This document shows positions 10,106 through 21,050 of a DNA stretch of 64,000 nucleotides, in pieces (the first letter of the stretch is position 1; each line of letters begins with the position of its first letter). The notes under the pieces were generated by a model. The model did not search any database, was not told the DNA's origin, and saw nothing but the letters and a program-made list of their open reading frames with translations. Made by a program: the position numbers and the translations under genes. The DNA is from Dichetophora obliterata (Eukaryota > Arthropoda > Insecta > Diptera > Sciomyzidae): contig OY986438.1 of the NCBI GenBank assembly GCA_963920525.1, forward strand, positions 134,471,671-134,535,670. The letters are read 5' to 3'.

Positions 10106-11183
10106 TATCTAATCATACATTAGTTTTCAATCTACTTTTGAGTTGACCTTTTGATAAGTTAACATCAAAAAAGCTACAGTTGTTAATAAAGGTACTTATG
10201 CGATGTAAAGGAGCAGTAGCCATATAATTTGTTCTACTAAAAGGTAAGTGAATTAAATTGTTAACATTTCTATGGCTTCTACGGTTAGTGTTAAAATTTA
10301 TAAGAGTTAGGAGTTCTGGTGAATCGAATACACCAGTTATGAGTTGGTGTAAATAGACGATATCTGCAGACTTTCTTCTCTCATTCAAAGATTGCATTTT
10401 TAATAGTTTTAAACGATCCTCATAAGGAGAAAGGTTTAAAGTGTCAGTTCCACTTAAGCCCCTTGAAGCAAATCGAACAAAACGTTTTTTGATTCTCTCT
10501 ATACGTTCAACATGTACATTGTAACTTGGGGACCAAACTTGACTTGCATGCTCTAAGTAGTTGTGATCATACTATTAAATTCTTTGGCCTAGCGTTTTAT
10601 AAACCCAAGCATAGAAGATGCTTTTTTACAAATGAAATCAATATGAACGTTAAACGATAGCTTAGAATCCATGCATATTCCAAGATCTTTGACAGAATCT
10701 ACACGACTTAAAGCATTATCTTTTATCTTATAATCAAAAATTAAATTATTTCTTTTTCGCGAAAAGGTCATAGTTTGGCATTTATCTGGATTTAGAAACT
10801 TATTATTTTTAGAACACCAAATTTCAAAGTATTTCAAATCAGACTGGAGTAGATCTGAATTGTCTTTAGCATATATTGTTCTGTATATTTTCATATCATC
10901 TGCATAGATAAGTAGATGAGAGTGTTTGATGATTGGGTTACATCATTAATGGCTAAAATAAATAGAAGTGGACCAAGGTGGCTACCTTGACGAACACCTG
11001 ATTCAGCAATAAATTCAGCTGACAATACGTCTCGAAATTGTATTTGATAAGATCGCTCTGTCAGATACGATTGAATCCAGCTTACAAAAAATTGTGGAAA
11101 ACCCATTAATTTTAGTTTAAATAGAATTAAGTTGTGTGGCAGTTTATCAAATGCTTTACTAAAATCAGTGTAAATACAGTCGA
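10106..11183 (-). pseudogene. LINE reverse transcriptase, palm to C-terminus
   Basis: Reading leftwards: DFSKAFDKLPH (RT motif A region), SWIQSYLTERSYQIQF, SGVRQGSHLGPLLFI (motif B), then the catalytic IYADDMKIY (motif C, near 10,890-10,900), PDKCQTMTFSRKRN and SVKDLGICMDSKLSF. YADD is intact but lies in a different frame from motif B. A further frameshift near 10,590 separates the thumb from the C-terminal block (LNLSPYEDRLKLLKMQSLNE to SRLKTNV-stop). At least two frameshifts make the copy non-functional. Jockey/CR1-group membership is by overall motif spacing; the exact clade is uncertain. Confidence 0.8.
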
Positions 11184-11623
11184 CCAGTAGCTCGTTCCTG
11201 TAACTCGTAGCGATCGTAGTTACCGACTCATATTACCGATTTGACGTCACTCTGATGTCACTCTCACCTGCAATGTTTCTGTACGTAACTGAATCGATTT
11301 CTGTTCGATAAGCTAGCGAATCGATAAGCTATCACATGTTCCGATTTCATTTCAATGGAACCTTTTAAAAAAGTGTTTCTGTACGTAAAGTGAATCGATA
11401 ACAATGTGTCTCTTTTCTCACTGGCTTTGCAGCAAGTGAGAATTCTACCGATTTATCAAATGTCAGCAATGTTGCGTATTATTAAGTTATAAATACTCGA
11501 AATATACCTTTAAAAATGGTTACTTTCATATAAGTCGAATTTTTCGCTGATTGAAATATTTTGTTATTCTTAAAAAGGTTTTAGTTTTAAAGGTAATACA
11601 ATTTATAAATAATGCCCTACTTA

Positions 11624-12661
11624 GGGGTCGTCCATAAACTACGTTACCAATCTAGGGGGGGGGGAGGTGTTTTTGAAATGCACTACGATAAGTAACGGTA
11701 GAGGGGGAGGTGTTTAGATATTGTAACGCTACCAAAAATTAAAAAAATCTACGAAAAACCTCTAATTAATAACACAATCATTTATAAAATTTTAACCTTA
11801 CATGTTTTTGTTTGTTCGTCTAAATTGATGGTTAACTTTTGTTTCAACGATTTCTTCCACCGCCTTTTCCCTCGACACAGGAACCTTTTGGTATTCCTTC
11901 ACCATCTCAGCACACGTCTGAAAAATTTGGGTCTTTGCTTTTGCGACAGGCCTTGACGTTAAGGCCTGAATGTTCTTGATCAAAGGAGATACCGTATGAC
12001 ATGTACTGTCCTTCTCAGAGAGAAGAAATCGGTTCAAGGTCGTGTCCTACCTGAGGCTTGTATTTCGTTTTTAAAACTTCTATGAATTGTCATAAGTTTG
12101 TATTATATCGTTTACAATAAATCGGAATAAAACATACTATTTAAATAAATCAATTTTCAGAAAGCATTTACACAAAAACACAGAACTTGGTGCAGCTCGG
12201 GTGTAGCCTTTAAGGGTACTCTGTCAAAGACCAGGTGAATTTCTTTGCGTTAGAAATGAGGATTCACGAATGGGTTGACATAGAATCCGATGAAAATTTC
12301 TATTTCGAAGAATATTCTATTTTTCTATTTTGAAGAATCCTCAACAAAGCTACCAGCTTCTTCTATCCCAGTGATTGAGAGCATCGTATCTTGGATCGCA
12401 GATGGAATAGCTTTTACAGATGATATTAATTATTGATTTTTTCCAATTGTTCCTTTAATGTATCTAGTCATACTAGACACTAATACTAGTGAAAATTGTC
12501 AGAGCTAGACAAAATATATAATCATTCGAATGAATTAATTTCGTATGTTACGTTACTTTATGGGGGGGGAGGGGTTTTGAAAAGCACTACGAAAAGTAAC
12601 GCAGGGGAGGGGGGGGGGTAAAAAAACCGGAAAATCAGTAAAGTAGTTTATGGACGACCCC
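11624..12661. mobile_element. 1.04 kb TTA-TSD element (Harbinger-like)
   Basis: The TIR GGGGTCGTCCATAAACTACG on the left is inverted on the right (GGGGTCGTCCATAAACTACT). TTA flanks each side (11621-11623, 12662-12664). G-runs lie next to both termini (11,653-11,665; 12,603-12,618), with GAAATGCACTACGATAAGTAACG repeated as a subterminal inverted motif. A 79-codon minus-strand ORF at 11798-12037 has no domain I recognise. Confidence 0.8.
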
Positions 12662-12829
12662 TTACCAGAGAACTGCACAAGCCTTCTTGAAACTCTATTT
12701 CAAGTACTTGCTTAAAATACAAGTTCAAGCTAGCTTGAGCTTGATAATTTTGAATCAAAAAATTCAATGAGCTTGTTTAGAGAGAGCTTAAGCGTAATAG
12801 GACTTTTAATGATTCTGTGGACTCAGTGT

Positions 12830-13790
12830 TTGGAAGTTTTAGGGGTAACTTATTTCGAAGATGATGTCAAACTTTAAAACTTAAAATGGCGGATAGAGTT
12901 GCCACCTAGATTTTTTTTTATTTTTGCTTATTCTTGTAATTTTTAAATTCTGACAACGGATTTGATTTCGAATATAATGTCACAGTTTTAAAATTTAAGA
13001 TGGAGGTTAGGGCTGCCACATAAATTTTTACCACAGGTTTGCCACCTAATAATATGTATTTTTAAGAGTTTTAAACATCATTTATCAGTGTTAAGGGGTC
13101 GCTGATTTCGAATCTAAAGTCAGAATTTTAAAATTCAAGACGGTGAATAGGGTTGCCACCTTAATTTTTTTGTAGTTTTATGAATTCGGGGCTGGCAAAA
13201 AAATGGTACACCAAAAATGGGTCGCTGAATCCGAATCCGTTGTCAGAATTTTCAAATTATAATATTTTGAAAAAATAGGGTTGCCACCTTTTGTTGCCAC
13301 CTAATAATATGTCTTTTCAGGAGTTTTAAACGTCATTTATCAGTGATAAGGGGTCGCTGATTTCGAATCTAAAGTCAGAATTTTTAAATTCAAGATGGTG
13401 GATAGGGTTGCCACCTTAATTTTTTGTAGTTTTATGAATTCGGGGCTGTCAAAGAAAATGGTACACCAAAAATGGGTCGCTGAATCCGAATACGTTGTCA
13501 GAATTTCCAAATTATAAAATTTTGAAATAATAGGGTTGCCACCTAATATTATGTTTTTTCAAGAGTTTTAAACGTCATATATCAGTGTTAAGGGGTCGCT
13601 GATTTCGAATCTAAAGTCAGAATTTTAAAATTCAAGATGGTGGATAGGGTTGCCACCTTGATTTTTTGTAGTTTTATGAATTCGGGGCTGGCAAAAAAAA
13701 ATGGTACACTAAAAATGGGTCGCTAAATCCGAACCCGTTGTCAAAATTTTCAAATTATAAAATTTTGAAATAGGGTTGCCACCTAATTTT
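12830..13790 (+). repeat. ~245-255 bp tandem repeat, three clear copies plus degenerate flank
   Basis: Units begin near 13,067, 13,320 and 13,562 at GAGTTTTAAACGTCAT. Each continues AAGGGGTCGCTGATTTCGAA, AAGATGGTGGATAGGGTTGC, TTATGAATTCGGGGCTG and AATGGGTCGCTGAATCCGAA. GGGTTGCCACC recurs about twice per unit. More diverged copies lie upstream to about 12,830. Non-coding; part of the 3.4 kb element. Confidence 0.8.
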
Positions 13791-14554
13791 ATGGCAATAA
13801 CAACAGAAAAAAAGTTACACGAACTCCGCATAATAAATGAAACGAACAACGAAACAAACGACCGTCAGTCGCATAGAGTCGAAACCAGAGTTGAAAAGTA
13901 GAAAACTTGACTTTTTTCACCAACTCATGTGGGGCAGAAACAAAATAGAATCACGTCAGACGACATATGATTCGTTTTTCCGAAGCCAGTCGCGAATTGT
14001 AAGGAAAAAAATAAATCAAGTTCCTGCATATCAACTCAAAGCTTGATATTTTTTCAAGTAGCTTGATTTTCAATTTACTTGTTGCAGATCTCTGCTACTT
14101 ACATAAAAGTTAACAGTTTTAGCAAAACTGTATTTGTTTGAGCTATGAAAAAGTAACCGGTTGCATATATTTGCTAAGTTTTTGCAGCACAGCACTAAGT
14201 GTAAAATTATTTACATTATTTACAACCGCAACCATTAATACACAACATTATAACATAATTAATTTTCTTAAACTGCAAATATTCACTTCTTATTAACAAG
14301 ACAAGCACCTATTTGTTATAAAGTAAAAAAAATAATATATAATACGAAAATGATACATTCGAGTAAACAGCTGCTTGTCATTTCGTACTTTTCTTTCTTC
14401 AATTTCGCAACTTTTCTTCTCGATTTGTGTTTTTTTTCATCACGGTCCGAGTTTTTACCGATTTAAACGTACAGAAACATTAGTTGTCACGAAATCGGTG
14501 ACGTCACACAAATCGGTAACTTGCCGATTTAGTTACAGGAACAAGCTACTGGTT

Positions 14555-15365
14555 ACCTGAGTAAAATGAATTTAAGCAGAACGTTGTAAAATCGAGGAGA
14601 TTAGACACAGTGGATCTGTCAGTAGCAAATCCATGCTGACGAGTTGTCATGACCTTCCCACAGTGAATTTTCACACGATTATAAACGAGCCGCTCAAAAA
14701 GTTTTGGAATCGACGAGAGTTTCGCGATAGGCCTGTAGTTGTTTATATCATTCTTACAACCTTTTTTAAAAATAGGATTTATAAAAGATTTTTTCCCAAA
14801 AAAGTGATAAAATACTTTCGCTAATTTATTTATTGAATAACATGAATAGTGGTTGACTTAGAACGGAACCGCATCGTGCTAACACTGCGGCAGGAATTCC
14901 GTCAGGACCAGCATTAAAATCCTCATCGATCAATCCAATATACTTTAAAATATTCTCTGAAGTAAAGGATATAGAATCCAACGAAACCCTGGGTGTAGAG
15001 CTTCCGTTCAACCAAGTTTCAGTCAATGCGATAATATCCTCAGAGAAATTCTGAGACATTAAAAACATGTCTCGCGTCTTAGAGCGTAATCCCCTTACAT
15101 TTTGATAGTATTCTATTCAGTTTTTTTGGGATTGACGAGCGGCTTGAGTCGTCCCTCTAGGCTTATTCTTAGGCTGAAACTCTGTAACGAGTATATTATC
15201 AGTTCACAAATTAGAGTTTAGAACAGTTGCAAACTCTTCAGCTGGAACTGTGAGAATAAAGGAAGCATGGGAAGGTTTATTACCTATTTTTTTGCATGAA
15301 CAAAATGCATTTCGACTCAACAAGTTATTATGTTTGATAAAAGTCAATACATTTTCAACTTTTAT
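14555..15365 (-). pseudogene. LINE endonuclease start fused by deletion to RT N-terminal part
   Basis: Reading leftwards from ~15,350: KKIGNKPSHASFILTVPAEE (ORF1-end/linker-like), YYQNVRGLRSKTRDMFLMSQ and IIALTETWLN, the start of an APE-type endonuclease. The reading then jumps directly to DEDFNAGPDGIPAAVL, INPIFKKG and NYRPIAKLSSIPKLFERLV of the RT fingers. Most of the endonuclease is missing, so the copy carries an internal deletion besides the insertion and frameshifts. The Met at 15068 is not a real start. Confidence 0.75.
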
Positions 15366-15522
15366 TGAAAGTACTTTTGTTTCCTTTTAATAAAAAAAAA
15401 ATATGTGCACAAACTTAAATTTTTATATTAATAACCAGTTTCGGGTTCGGCCGAATATTATAAAATGGCCAAATATTTGGTTTCGGCCAAAATTCCGGTT
15501 TCGGTCGTACACTATTTAAGTC

Positions 15523-16236
15523 ACTGTATATATCACATTTATAATGCCTGTGCTAAATTTAATGCATGCATAATATAAATACATATGTATGTATATCTAT
15601 ATGTATTGATCCTATGTAATCAATAGTAAAATATAAAATCTTATATAAGTACGAGTATATTATTGAATAGCATTCTTAAAAAGAATTTTATCTGCTCTCT
15701 CTTCTTTTTTACTTATATATCATATTTTTATTTATAGTTTTATAATGTGCAGGAGGAATCCTTTTTTGTTTACGTTTCGTCGTTGTCATCATACATAACT
15801 CATGCTTAACAAACTGAATTTGTTTAGCACCAAAAATTTAAACACGTCGTTTTGAGCGCTTCTCCTGCCTTCTTAAGCTGCCTTTATTCACGCTTCAATA
15901 CTCCACTGCTGCTGCACATCGGAAAATTTATCCAAAGCTAACCACAGCGGCCGTGGTTTCAAAAACTTACATACATACTAAATTAAGACATCGTCGCCGC
16001 ACCACACCTCGTCCGAACGATATTGAAACGTGCAAATTGATAGCCAGAGTATAAAGGATAATTTCAGCTGAACTCAATCACTTTAGCGGAAGTGCCACAG
16101 CTGAATATTTTGTAGCTGTGTATGTTGCTGTTGTTGTTGTTGGTGTGGTTGCTGCTCTTGTTATTGCTGCTTTTGAATTTAGCATATCGGTTAAAACAAC
16201 TAAAGCAGCCTGTTGATTCATACGCAAACGTTGTTC
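15523..16236 (+). promoter_or_regulatory. Upstream region of the 16.3 kb gene
   Basis: No transposon ends recognised from about 15,700 on. It contains short TG/TTG repeats (GTTGCTGTTGTTGTTGTTGG near 16,125) and moderately GC-rich stretches unlike the surrounding TE-derived DNA. Its position just before a coding exon suggests promoter and 5' UTR function; this is positional inference. Confidence 0.4.
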
Positions 16237-16268
16237 AGTTGTATCGGTATCCTTAAACTGTGTGGAAC
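16232..16268 (+). promoter_or_regulatory. Candidate initiator (TCAGTTG) for the 16.3 kb gene
   Basis: TTGTTCAGTTGTATCGG contains TCAGTT, the arthropod initiator consensus, with A+1 at 16,237. A GGAACT lies at +28, a weak match to a downstream promoter element. This gives a ~93 nt 5' UTR before the ATG at 16,330. No TATA box stands at -30. Prediction only. Confidence 0.3.
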
Positions 16269-16329
16269 TCGCGCGGTAAATTGCGCCAATTTAAATTTAA
16301 AAAAATTATTTTCCCTGCAATAAATAAGG

Positions 16330-16569
16330 ATGGGTAACTCCTTAACGGTTAATCAAATACATGGCACTATAGTTGATAGATTCAAGTCGGTCGCATTAAC
16401 AACCGATGAACATGGCGCGGTGCGTATACGTTCGTTTTCCGATGGCGGCCATTTAACTTCCGGCGTTGTTGCTGATGTAGTACGTGGCGAACACAGATTC
16501 AGTTTGGATGCGATACAACGATATCGACAGATGCGACCATCTTGTACAACAATACCAGAGGAAGAAATG
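16330..16569 (+). CDS. First coding exon of an unrecognised host gene, predicted N-myristoylated
   Basis: The ATG follows AATAAGG, and 80 codons lead to a strong 5' splice site ATG|GTAAGT at 16,569/16,570 (phase 0). Running on without splicing gives only three more codons (VSR) before a stop. The N-terminus MGNSLTVNQI has Gly2 and Thr6, fitting the myristoylation pattern MGxxxS/T, so the product may be membrane-anchored. The rest (DRFKSVALTTDEHGAVRIRS, SLDAIQRYRQMRPSCTTIPE) is soluble-looking, with normal coding composition, unlike the surrounding AT-rich DNA. I do not recognise the family. The remaining exons are outside the window or too far away to join; the recursive splice site at 61,613 on the same strand fits one very long first intron. 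Confidence 0.7.
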
Positions 16570-16579
16570 GTAAGTCGTT

Positions 16580-16610
<31 letters not shown>

Positions 16611-16616
16611 GCAGTC
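16580..16616 (+). repeat. (CAG)n microsatellite at start of intron
   Basis: AGCAGCAGCAGCAACAGCAG and further CAG units just downstream of the splice donor; an ordinary fly intronic microsatellite. Confidence 0.9.
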
Positions 16617-16619
16617 GTT

Positions 16620-17497
16620 GTTAACTGGCCCCAGGCATAGCTCTAGGTTTTCGATACCCTAGTTTGTCTAGTTTGCATCAAATCTGTTATTTATTCTAGA
16701 CTTTTTCAGTACCTCAAACCAAATTTAATCAAATCTAACTAAGGCGAGAATCAAAACAATGGCCTATTTATTGGCTTATGCGTGGGAGTGATTTTATTTT
16801 CACAACTTAAGGGTAATTGAATGAAATAAATAGATAATAAATATGCACAATACCAAAGTATTAAAGTATTAAAAAACAAAAAAAAAATTATTTTGTGTAA
16901 GTTCTAGTTCCTATGGAAACATTAAGAAAATTTGCATTGCACTCTTTGACAATTTTTAACATTTTCCAAATTTACAGATTTTAGTCAACGGATTCTGCTA
17001 GTGAAGATCAAAACAATTTAGACGTGTATCGACGTTTTGAAAGTTTACATCTAAGCAACTTTTCATATTGGTTTTAAATTAATTTTAAATTAAGCTATTT
17101 ACTAACACTAAAAGTAAGACAGCTACCTCCCTGCAAACCTTATGAGTCTTTAAAGACTCTTTTATGACTCATTTGTAGGATCCTGAGTCCTCATAATGAC
17201 CTCTTATAAGTTTCATAAAAGAGCAGTTTTTCCTTTGAAATAAAAGTACAAAATTATACTTTTTTGACTCCCAAAAGTCATTTATTTGAACTCCTAGTAC
17301 ACTCTTTTATGAATCTTATATTGGCATTTTAAAACTCATATAAGACTCTTAAAAGTTTAAAAAAGCGCTAGTTTTTCTTTGAAACTGGTCGTTCTTAATA
17401 GACATCAATATGAAGCTTAAAATACTCTTTTAGGATTTCTATTTTTGTCTTTTTTTTCTTCATAAAATGCAAACAACATGCATATCTTGTATTTCTA
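16620..17497. other. Intronic interval, no gene
   Basis: Mostly unique AT-rich DNA. From about 17,130 to 17,400 it carries two loosely repeated ~190 bp segments built on GACTCTTTTATGA and TTTTTCTTTGAAA, probably an old dispersed repeat. Confidence 0.45.
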
Positions 17498-18193
17498 CAC
17501 TGAAGGAAATATGTGTTAAAATTAAATGAAATTGTGTTCATATTAAACGAATTTGTTTTTTAAATAGCGCTGGAAACAATTGCATTTAAGCTAAACACAA
17601 ATGTTTGTAAAGTTTAATTTAAAGCAAAAGTTTTTGTTTTCAAAACAATGTTTTTAAAAATACTTTCATTGTAAAAATTTTAAGTTTAAACACATTTATT
17701 TAAACAAAAAATTCAATGCAGAAACTTTAATATTTAAAACAAATATTTTAAAACATAATTTAAAAATATTGTTTTTAAATTTAAAACAAATAAATTAAAC
17801 CGCCATTTTTTCGATGCCATTTTTTTAACTTTTTCGATTTTTCGAAGTCAGATTCGTGATCAGCGACTCCTGGGACCCCCGAATAAAAAATTTTGTGACT
17901 TTATTTGATGGAATTTGCGTTTCATTGCGGATTGAAATATTTTCAATATCAAAATAATTAATTAGTTCTTATCTCATCTTATGTTCAATATTTGTAAGAT
18001 TAATTCAAAAATAGCGACGTATTTTTTGTTATTGGAAGGAAATAATTAGAAAAAATTATACAAAACACAGAAATGAGCTTATAGTAAATTTAAACACGCT
18101 TGTTTTAAATTTTGTTTTGTAGAAAAGCAAATGAGTTAAATTTCTATTTTAAAATTTTTTGTTTAATTATAAAGTATGCTTTTTTTCTCAGTG
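17498..18193. mobile_element. 696 bp MITE with CACTGA termini
   Basis: The left end CACTGAAGGAAATATGTGTT is matched by the right end TTTTTTCTCAGTG (reverse complement CACTGAGAAAAAA), with TA on both sides (17496-17497, 18194-18195). The interior is rich in TTTAAACA/AACAAAT motifs and non-coding. CACTGAGAAAA termini are common among dipteran MITEs (recollection). Confidence 0.65.
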
Positions 18194-18443
18194 TAGGCAC
18201 AATTAGGACAATGAACGTTCAAGAAAGTGGGCGTTATTCTCTTTCAAAACCGTAAAATCTCTTTAAATTCCACAAAAATTTTACACATAACCTTTAACTC
18301 TTAATATACACTTTGAGTACAGGGCCGGTTTAACCATGTCGGGTCCCCTAGGCAATGTAATTTTCGGGGCCCCTTTACACTTATCTAACGCCTTCAAATA
18401 AATTTTTTCTACTACAATTTAATTGTATTCATAATTGCGCTAA

Positions 18444-19620
18444 TAATACCCCTACGCGTACTGTGTCAAGGGTATATTAACTTTGTCTCTCTGTTTATAA
18501 CTCTGATAAGGAGACGTGGCAGGTATAGAAAAGTATATAAATTCTTGATCACAATCACATCCTGATTACAGCCGCATTATAAATATAATATATTCAAATA
18601 ACGAAGATCAAGTTCGAGAATGAGCAAATTTGGATTAAAACCACGCTTACCTCCTATACAAAGTTGCTTTATCAAAACAATAAAATCTCTAAAAATGCTA
18701 AAAAAAATTATGTAGTGACTCGTAATTTCGTAAATTAGCTTTAGTTAATTAATTTAATTTAGCTTCGAATGTTAATTTAGCTTCGAATGAAAACCACTCC
18801 TACCTCCCATAAAAAGTGTTTTTAACAAAATGATAACATCTTTTTAAGAGCAACAAACTAATGCAATGACTTTAAATTTTGCACATACGCTTTGGTTGCA
18901 AAAGTTTACCATATACTTGAATTTTGTTAAAATATGCTGAAAACCACTCCTACCTCCCATGCAAAGTAAATTAAACAAAATGTTAAAATATTTTTAAATG
19001 CCACAAAAACTAATGTAAGGACTTGAATTATTAGCTTTGGTCTCAAATACTCACGATATAATTCAAATATTTAAAAATATGCTGAGTTCCTAAATGCATT
19101 AATACAATTTAGTGGCAATGGAAATTTTTAAAGGTAATGAAAAAAATTTGAACTATCAATAAAATTTTTAACAGCAATGGAAGAAATTTACATCACCATT
19201 CAAATTTCGGTAGTCTTGCACCGAATTTCAGTACCTTAAGTCAATATTAACTTAGATACAGTAATTTTTTAATAGCTACACGCCCTTTTCCGAATTCCGC
19301 CCACTTTATTCATCTTGTCTTACAAAAATCATACCCATTCGTATAACGGATTTTTCTACCGTAGTATCAGTATTATTCGACATACAATATTGTTTTAATA
19401 TTGTGTTTTCTATGCCCCTTTCTCTAATAACGCCCACTTTCTTGATAGTAATTTTTCAAAATTCTGCCTATCCCTGTACAATATTTTTGTTTTTCTAATA
19501 TTGCCAATATTTCCTTTCTCCAATAACACCTACTTTTAGATGGCCACCTCCGTGTTCAAGGTCTCTTTCTGTTGACAAAAAAGTATGGAAATCGGAAAAG
19601 TGTGTTATCGGAAAGGAGTT
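18444..19620 (+). mobile_element. DINE-1/INE-1-like repeat, 5' region and internal repeats
   Basis: The start has the hairpin-forming TAATACCCC ... GGGTATATTA, then GGAGACGTGGCAGGTATAGA and AAGTATATAAATTCTTGATC. This order resembles the 5' region of Drosophila INE-1/DINE-1 repeats (recollection). It is followed by ~160 bp repeats, ACCACTCCTACCTCCCAT at 18,790 and 18,945, and diverged repeats to 19,620. Non-coding. Confidence 0.6.
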
Positions 19621-19774
19621 ATCGATGTAAATTAGAGTGGAACGATTTTTTACCTCACCGGCTTCATATTTTTTAAATCCTCCTTGTCAAAACAAATTTT
19701 CTGCATACTTGGTTTTTTTCTGCGACATAACTTTTGACTTTGCCCGAAGTTTTTTGTATTTCATTGTCATTTTT

Positions 19775-20075
19775 TCAGAGAGTATAAATTATATAGAGGT
19801 CCCAGTTCGACTTCGAATGCTATTTCACTCAAGTTTCGTTGTACAAGCGTCCGGAGAATAAAAAAACAAAACGAAAATAATTATGCTTTGCCTCAGCGTC
19901 CGTTTTGACGGTGCCTATACTTTTCTATAGGTGCACATGAAACAACTGCTGAGGTAAAAGCATAATTATTTTTGTTTTGCTTTTCTATTTTCCGGACGCT
20001 TGTACAACGAAACTTGAGTGAACTTCGAACTGAAATCTCTATATAATTTATACTCTCTGATTTTTTTTTAATCTG
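19775..20075. repeat. Palindrome, ~140 bp arms
   Basis: CAGAGAGTATAAATTATATA ... CAAGTTTCGTTGTACAAGCG ... GCTTTGCCTCAGC is mirrored by GCTGAGGTAAAAGC ... CGCTTGTACAACGAAACTTG ... TATATAATTTATACTCTCTG. Short centre near 19,925. Non-coding MITE-like hairpin. Confidence 0.75.
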
Positions 20076-20350
20076 AAATCGAAAAATTCGATTCCAATTT
20101 TTTTTATGCAAGCCTCTCTATTAAATCATAATCAACAACCTGTCATGAGTTCCTTATGATACCATGTACGTGCTAGAAGATATTCGGGTTTAAAGTTTAC
20201 CCGAAAGATTTACGGGTTTAAAGAAATCGGTCATTCGCCAATATCTCCGCTCCTTCTATATCAGACATAAAATCTGCTTACAGCAAAATTGTAGATCAGA
20301 TAATTATCTTCAAAAATACCATCAACAGTTTTAACATAAAACCCACAGTT

Positions 20351-20622
20351 CTTACGCTATGAGACTATTTATGTCTAAATGTGCAAAGTAGAAATTTCTT
20401 ACTATGAGCAGATTTTTAACTTTAATTATAAGTAGGATATTGCCAGAATTTTAATATTTCTTTGTTATTTTTTCAATTCGAACATTTACCGCCAACCAAA
20501 CACATTGTCTAATAAATGTATATATTTTAAATAAATACTGTAATCATAAAAGTAATATATGTTATAGTAAAAAATTTATACTTTGCACTGTTTAGACATA
20601 AATAGTCTCATAGCGTGTAAAC
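20351..20622. mobile_element. ~270 bp MITE
   Basis: ACGCTATGAGACTATTTATG at the left is inverted at the right (CATAAATAGTCTCATAGCGT), followed inside by TCTAAA and TGCAAAGTA on both arms. AT-rich loop. Target duplication not clear. Confidence 0.65.
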
Positions 20623-20867
20623 TGTTGGTTGTACATAAAAACTGCACTCTAACAAAAATTCACGAGAATTAACTATAATAATTGCTGGCAACTGATTGCC
20701 TACATATATTGTCGTTAAATCCCATAGAGCAAAATTATAAATATTTATCTTTAAAAATGCGTGAATTCTCTCACCTACAATTATTTCTTTCGCTCTCTTG
20801 TAAAAACTCTCTTCTAAAATTATTTCTTCCAATCTTGTATGCGCTTATAAAAAAAAGCTAGAAATGC

Positions 20868-21050
20868 GTGAAGTCTCTCAAGTAAGTTTTGAACATGGCA
20901 ACAACAACAACTCTGTATAGAGTCAATTACTCAGCAGAATGCGCTACTCTTTCCTACTTCAGTAGGCTTGAGTAATTAAGCTGTAACCAATCCACTGTTT
21001 AAGTTGTATATAATTGGACACTTGTTCGAATAAACTCTTTGAAAGCATAT
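20868..21050 (+). repeat. Dispersed repeat R1, copy C
   Basis: GCAACAACAACAACTCTGTA, TAGAGTCAATTACTCAGC, TTCAGTAGGCTTGAGTAATT and AAGCTGTAACCAATCCACTG match copies at the start and near the end of the window. The segment downstream differs among copies. Confidence 0.6.

Larger units (their letters stand above)
11184..14552. mobile_element. 3.4 kb TIR element inserted in the LINE
   Basis: The ends are inverted: CCAGTAGCTCGTTCCTGTAA at 11184 and, reverse-complemented, CCAGTAGCTTGTTCCTGTAA at 14552. Both are followed by ACCGATTTG/GTGACGTCA-type subterminal sequence. Both junctions interrupt the LINE reading frame. The target duplication could not be fixed and no transposase was recognised, so the superfamily is open. 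It carries a nested TTA-TSD element and a tandem array. Confidence 0.7.
10104..15365 (-). mobile_element. Jockey/CR1-group LINE, internally deleted and split by a 3.4 kb insertion
   Basis: Two minus-strand coding blocks (14,553-15,365 and 10,104-11,183) belong to one non-LTR retrotransposon. The reading resumes across the insertion at 11,184-14,552: LLDFTTFCLNSFYSG before it and VDCIYTDFSKAF after it. The mariner inserted just beyond the 3' end of the coding region. The true 5' end is probably near 15,365; the 3' UTR probably extends left of the mariner. Confidence 0.8.
5357..15514. mobile_element. ~10.2 kb hAT-bounded composite block
   Basis: The left end TAGTGTCCGACCGAATATTC and the right end (reverse complement TAGTGTACGACCGAAACCGG) are inverted repeats. 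Both run into subterminal GTTTCGG/GGCCGAAA repeats typical of hAT ends. Flanks are GTTAAGTC (5349-5356) and TTTAAGTC (15515-15522), matching at 7 of 8 positions. Only about 0.5 kb near the ends looks like the element's own sequence. The rest is later insertions: a foldback, a TTA-TSD MITE, a mariner and a LINE that is itself invaded. No hAT transposase was recognised inside, so the element was non-autonomous or its core has been lost. Confidence 0.65.

Noticed and set aside
11798..12037. 79-codon minus-strand ORF in the TTA-TSD element
   Set aside because: Looks like ordinary protein text but no family was recognised and there is no start context or neighbouring exon; kept only as a note.
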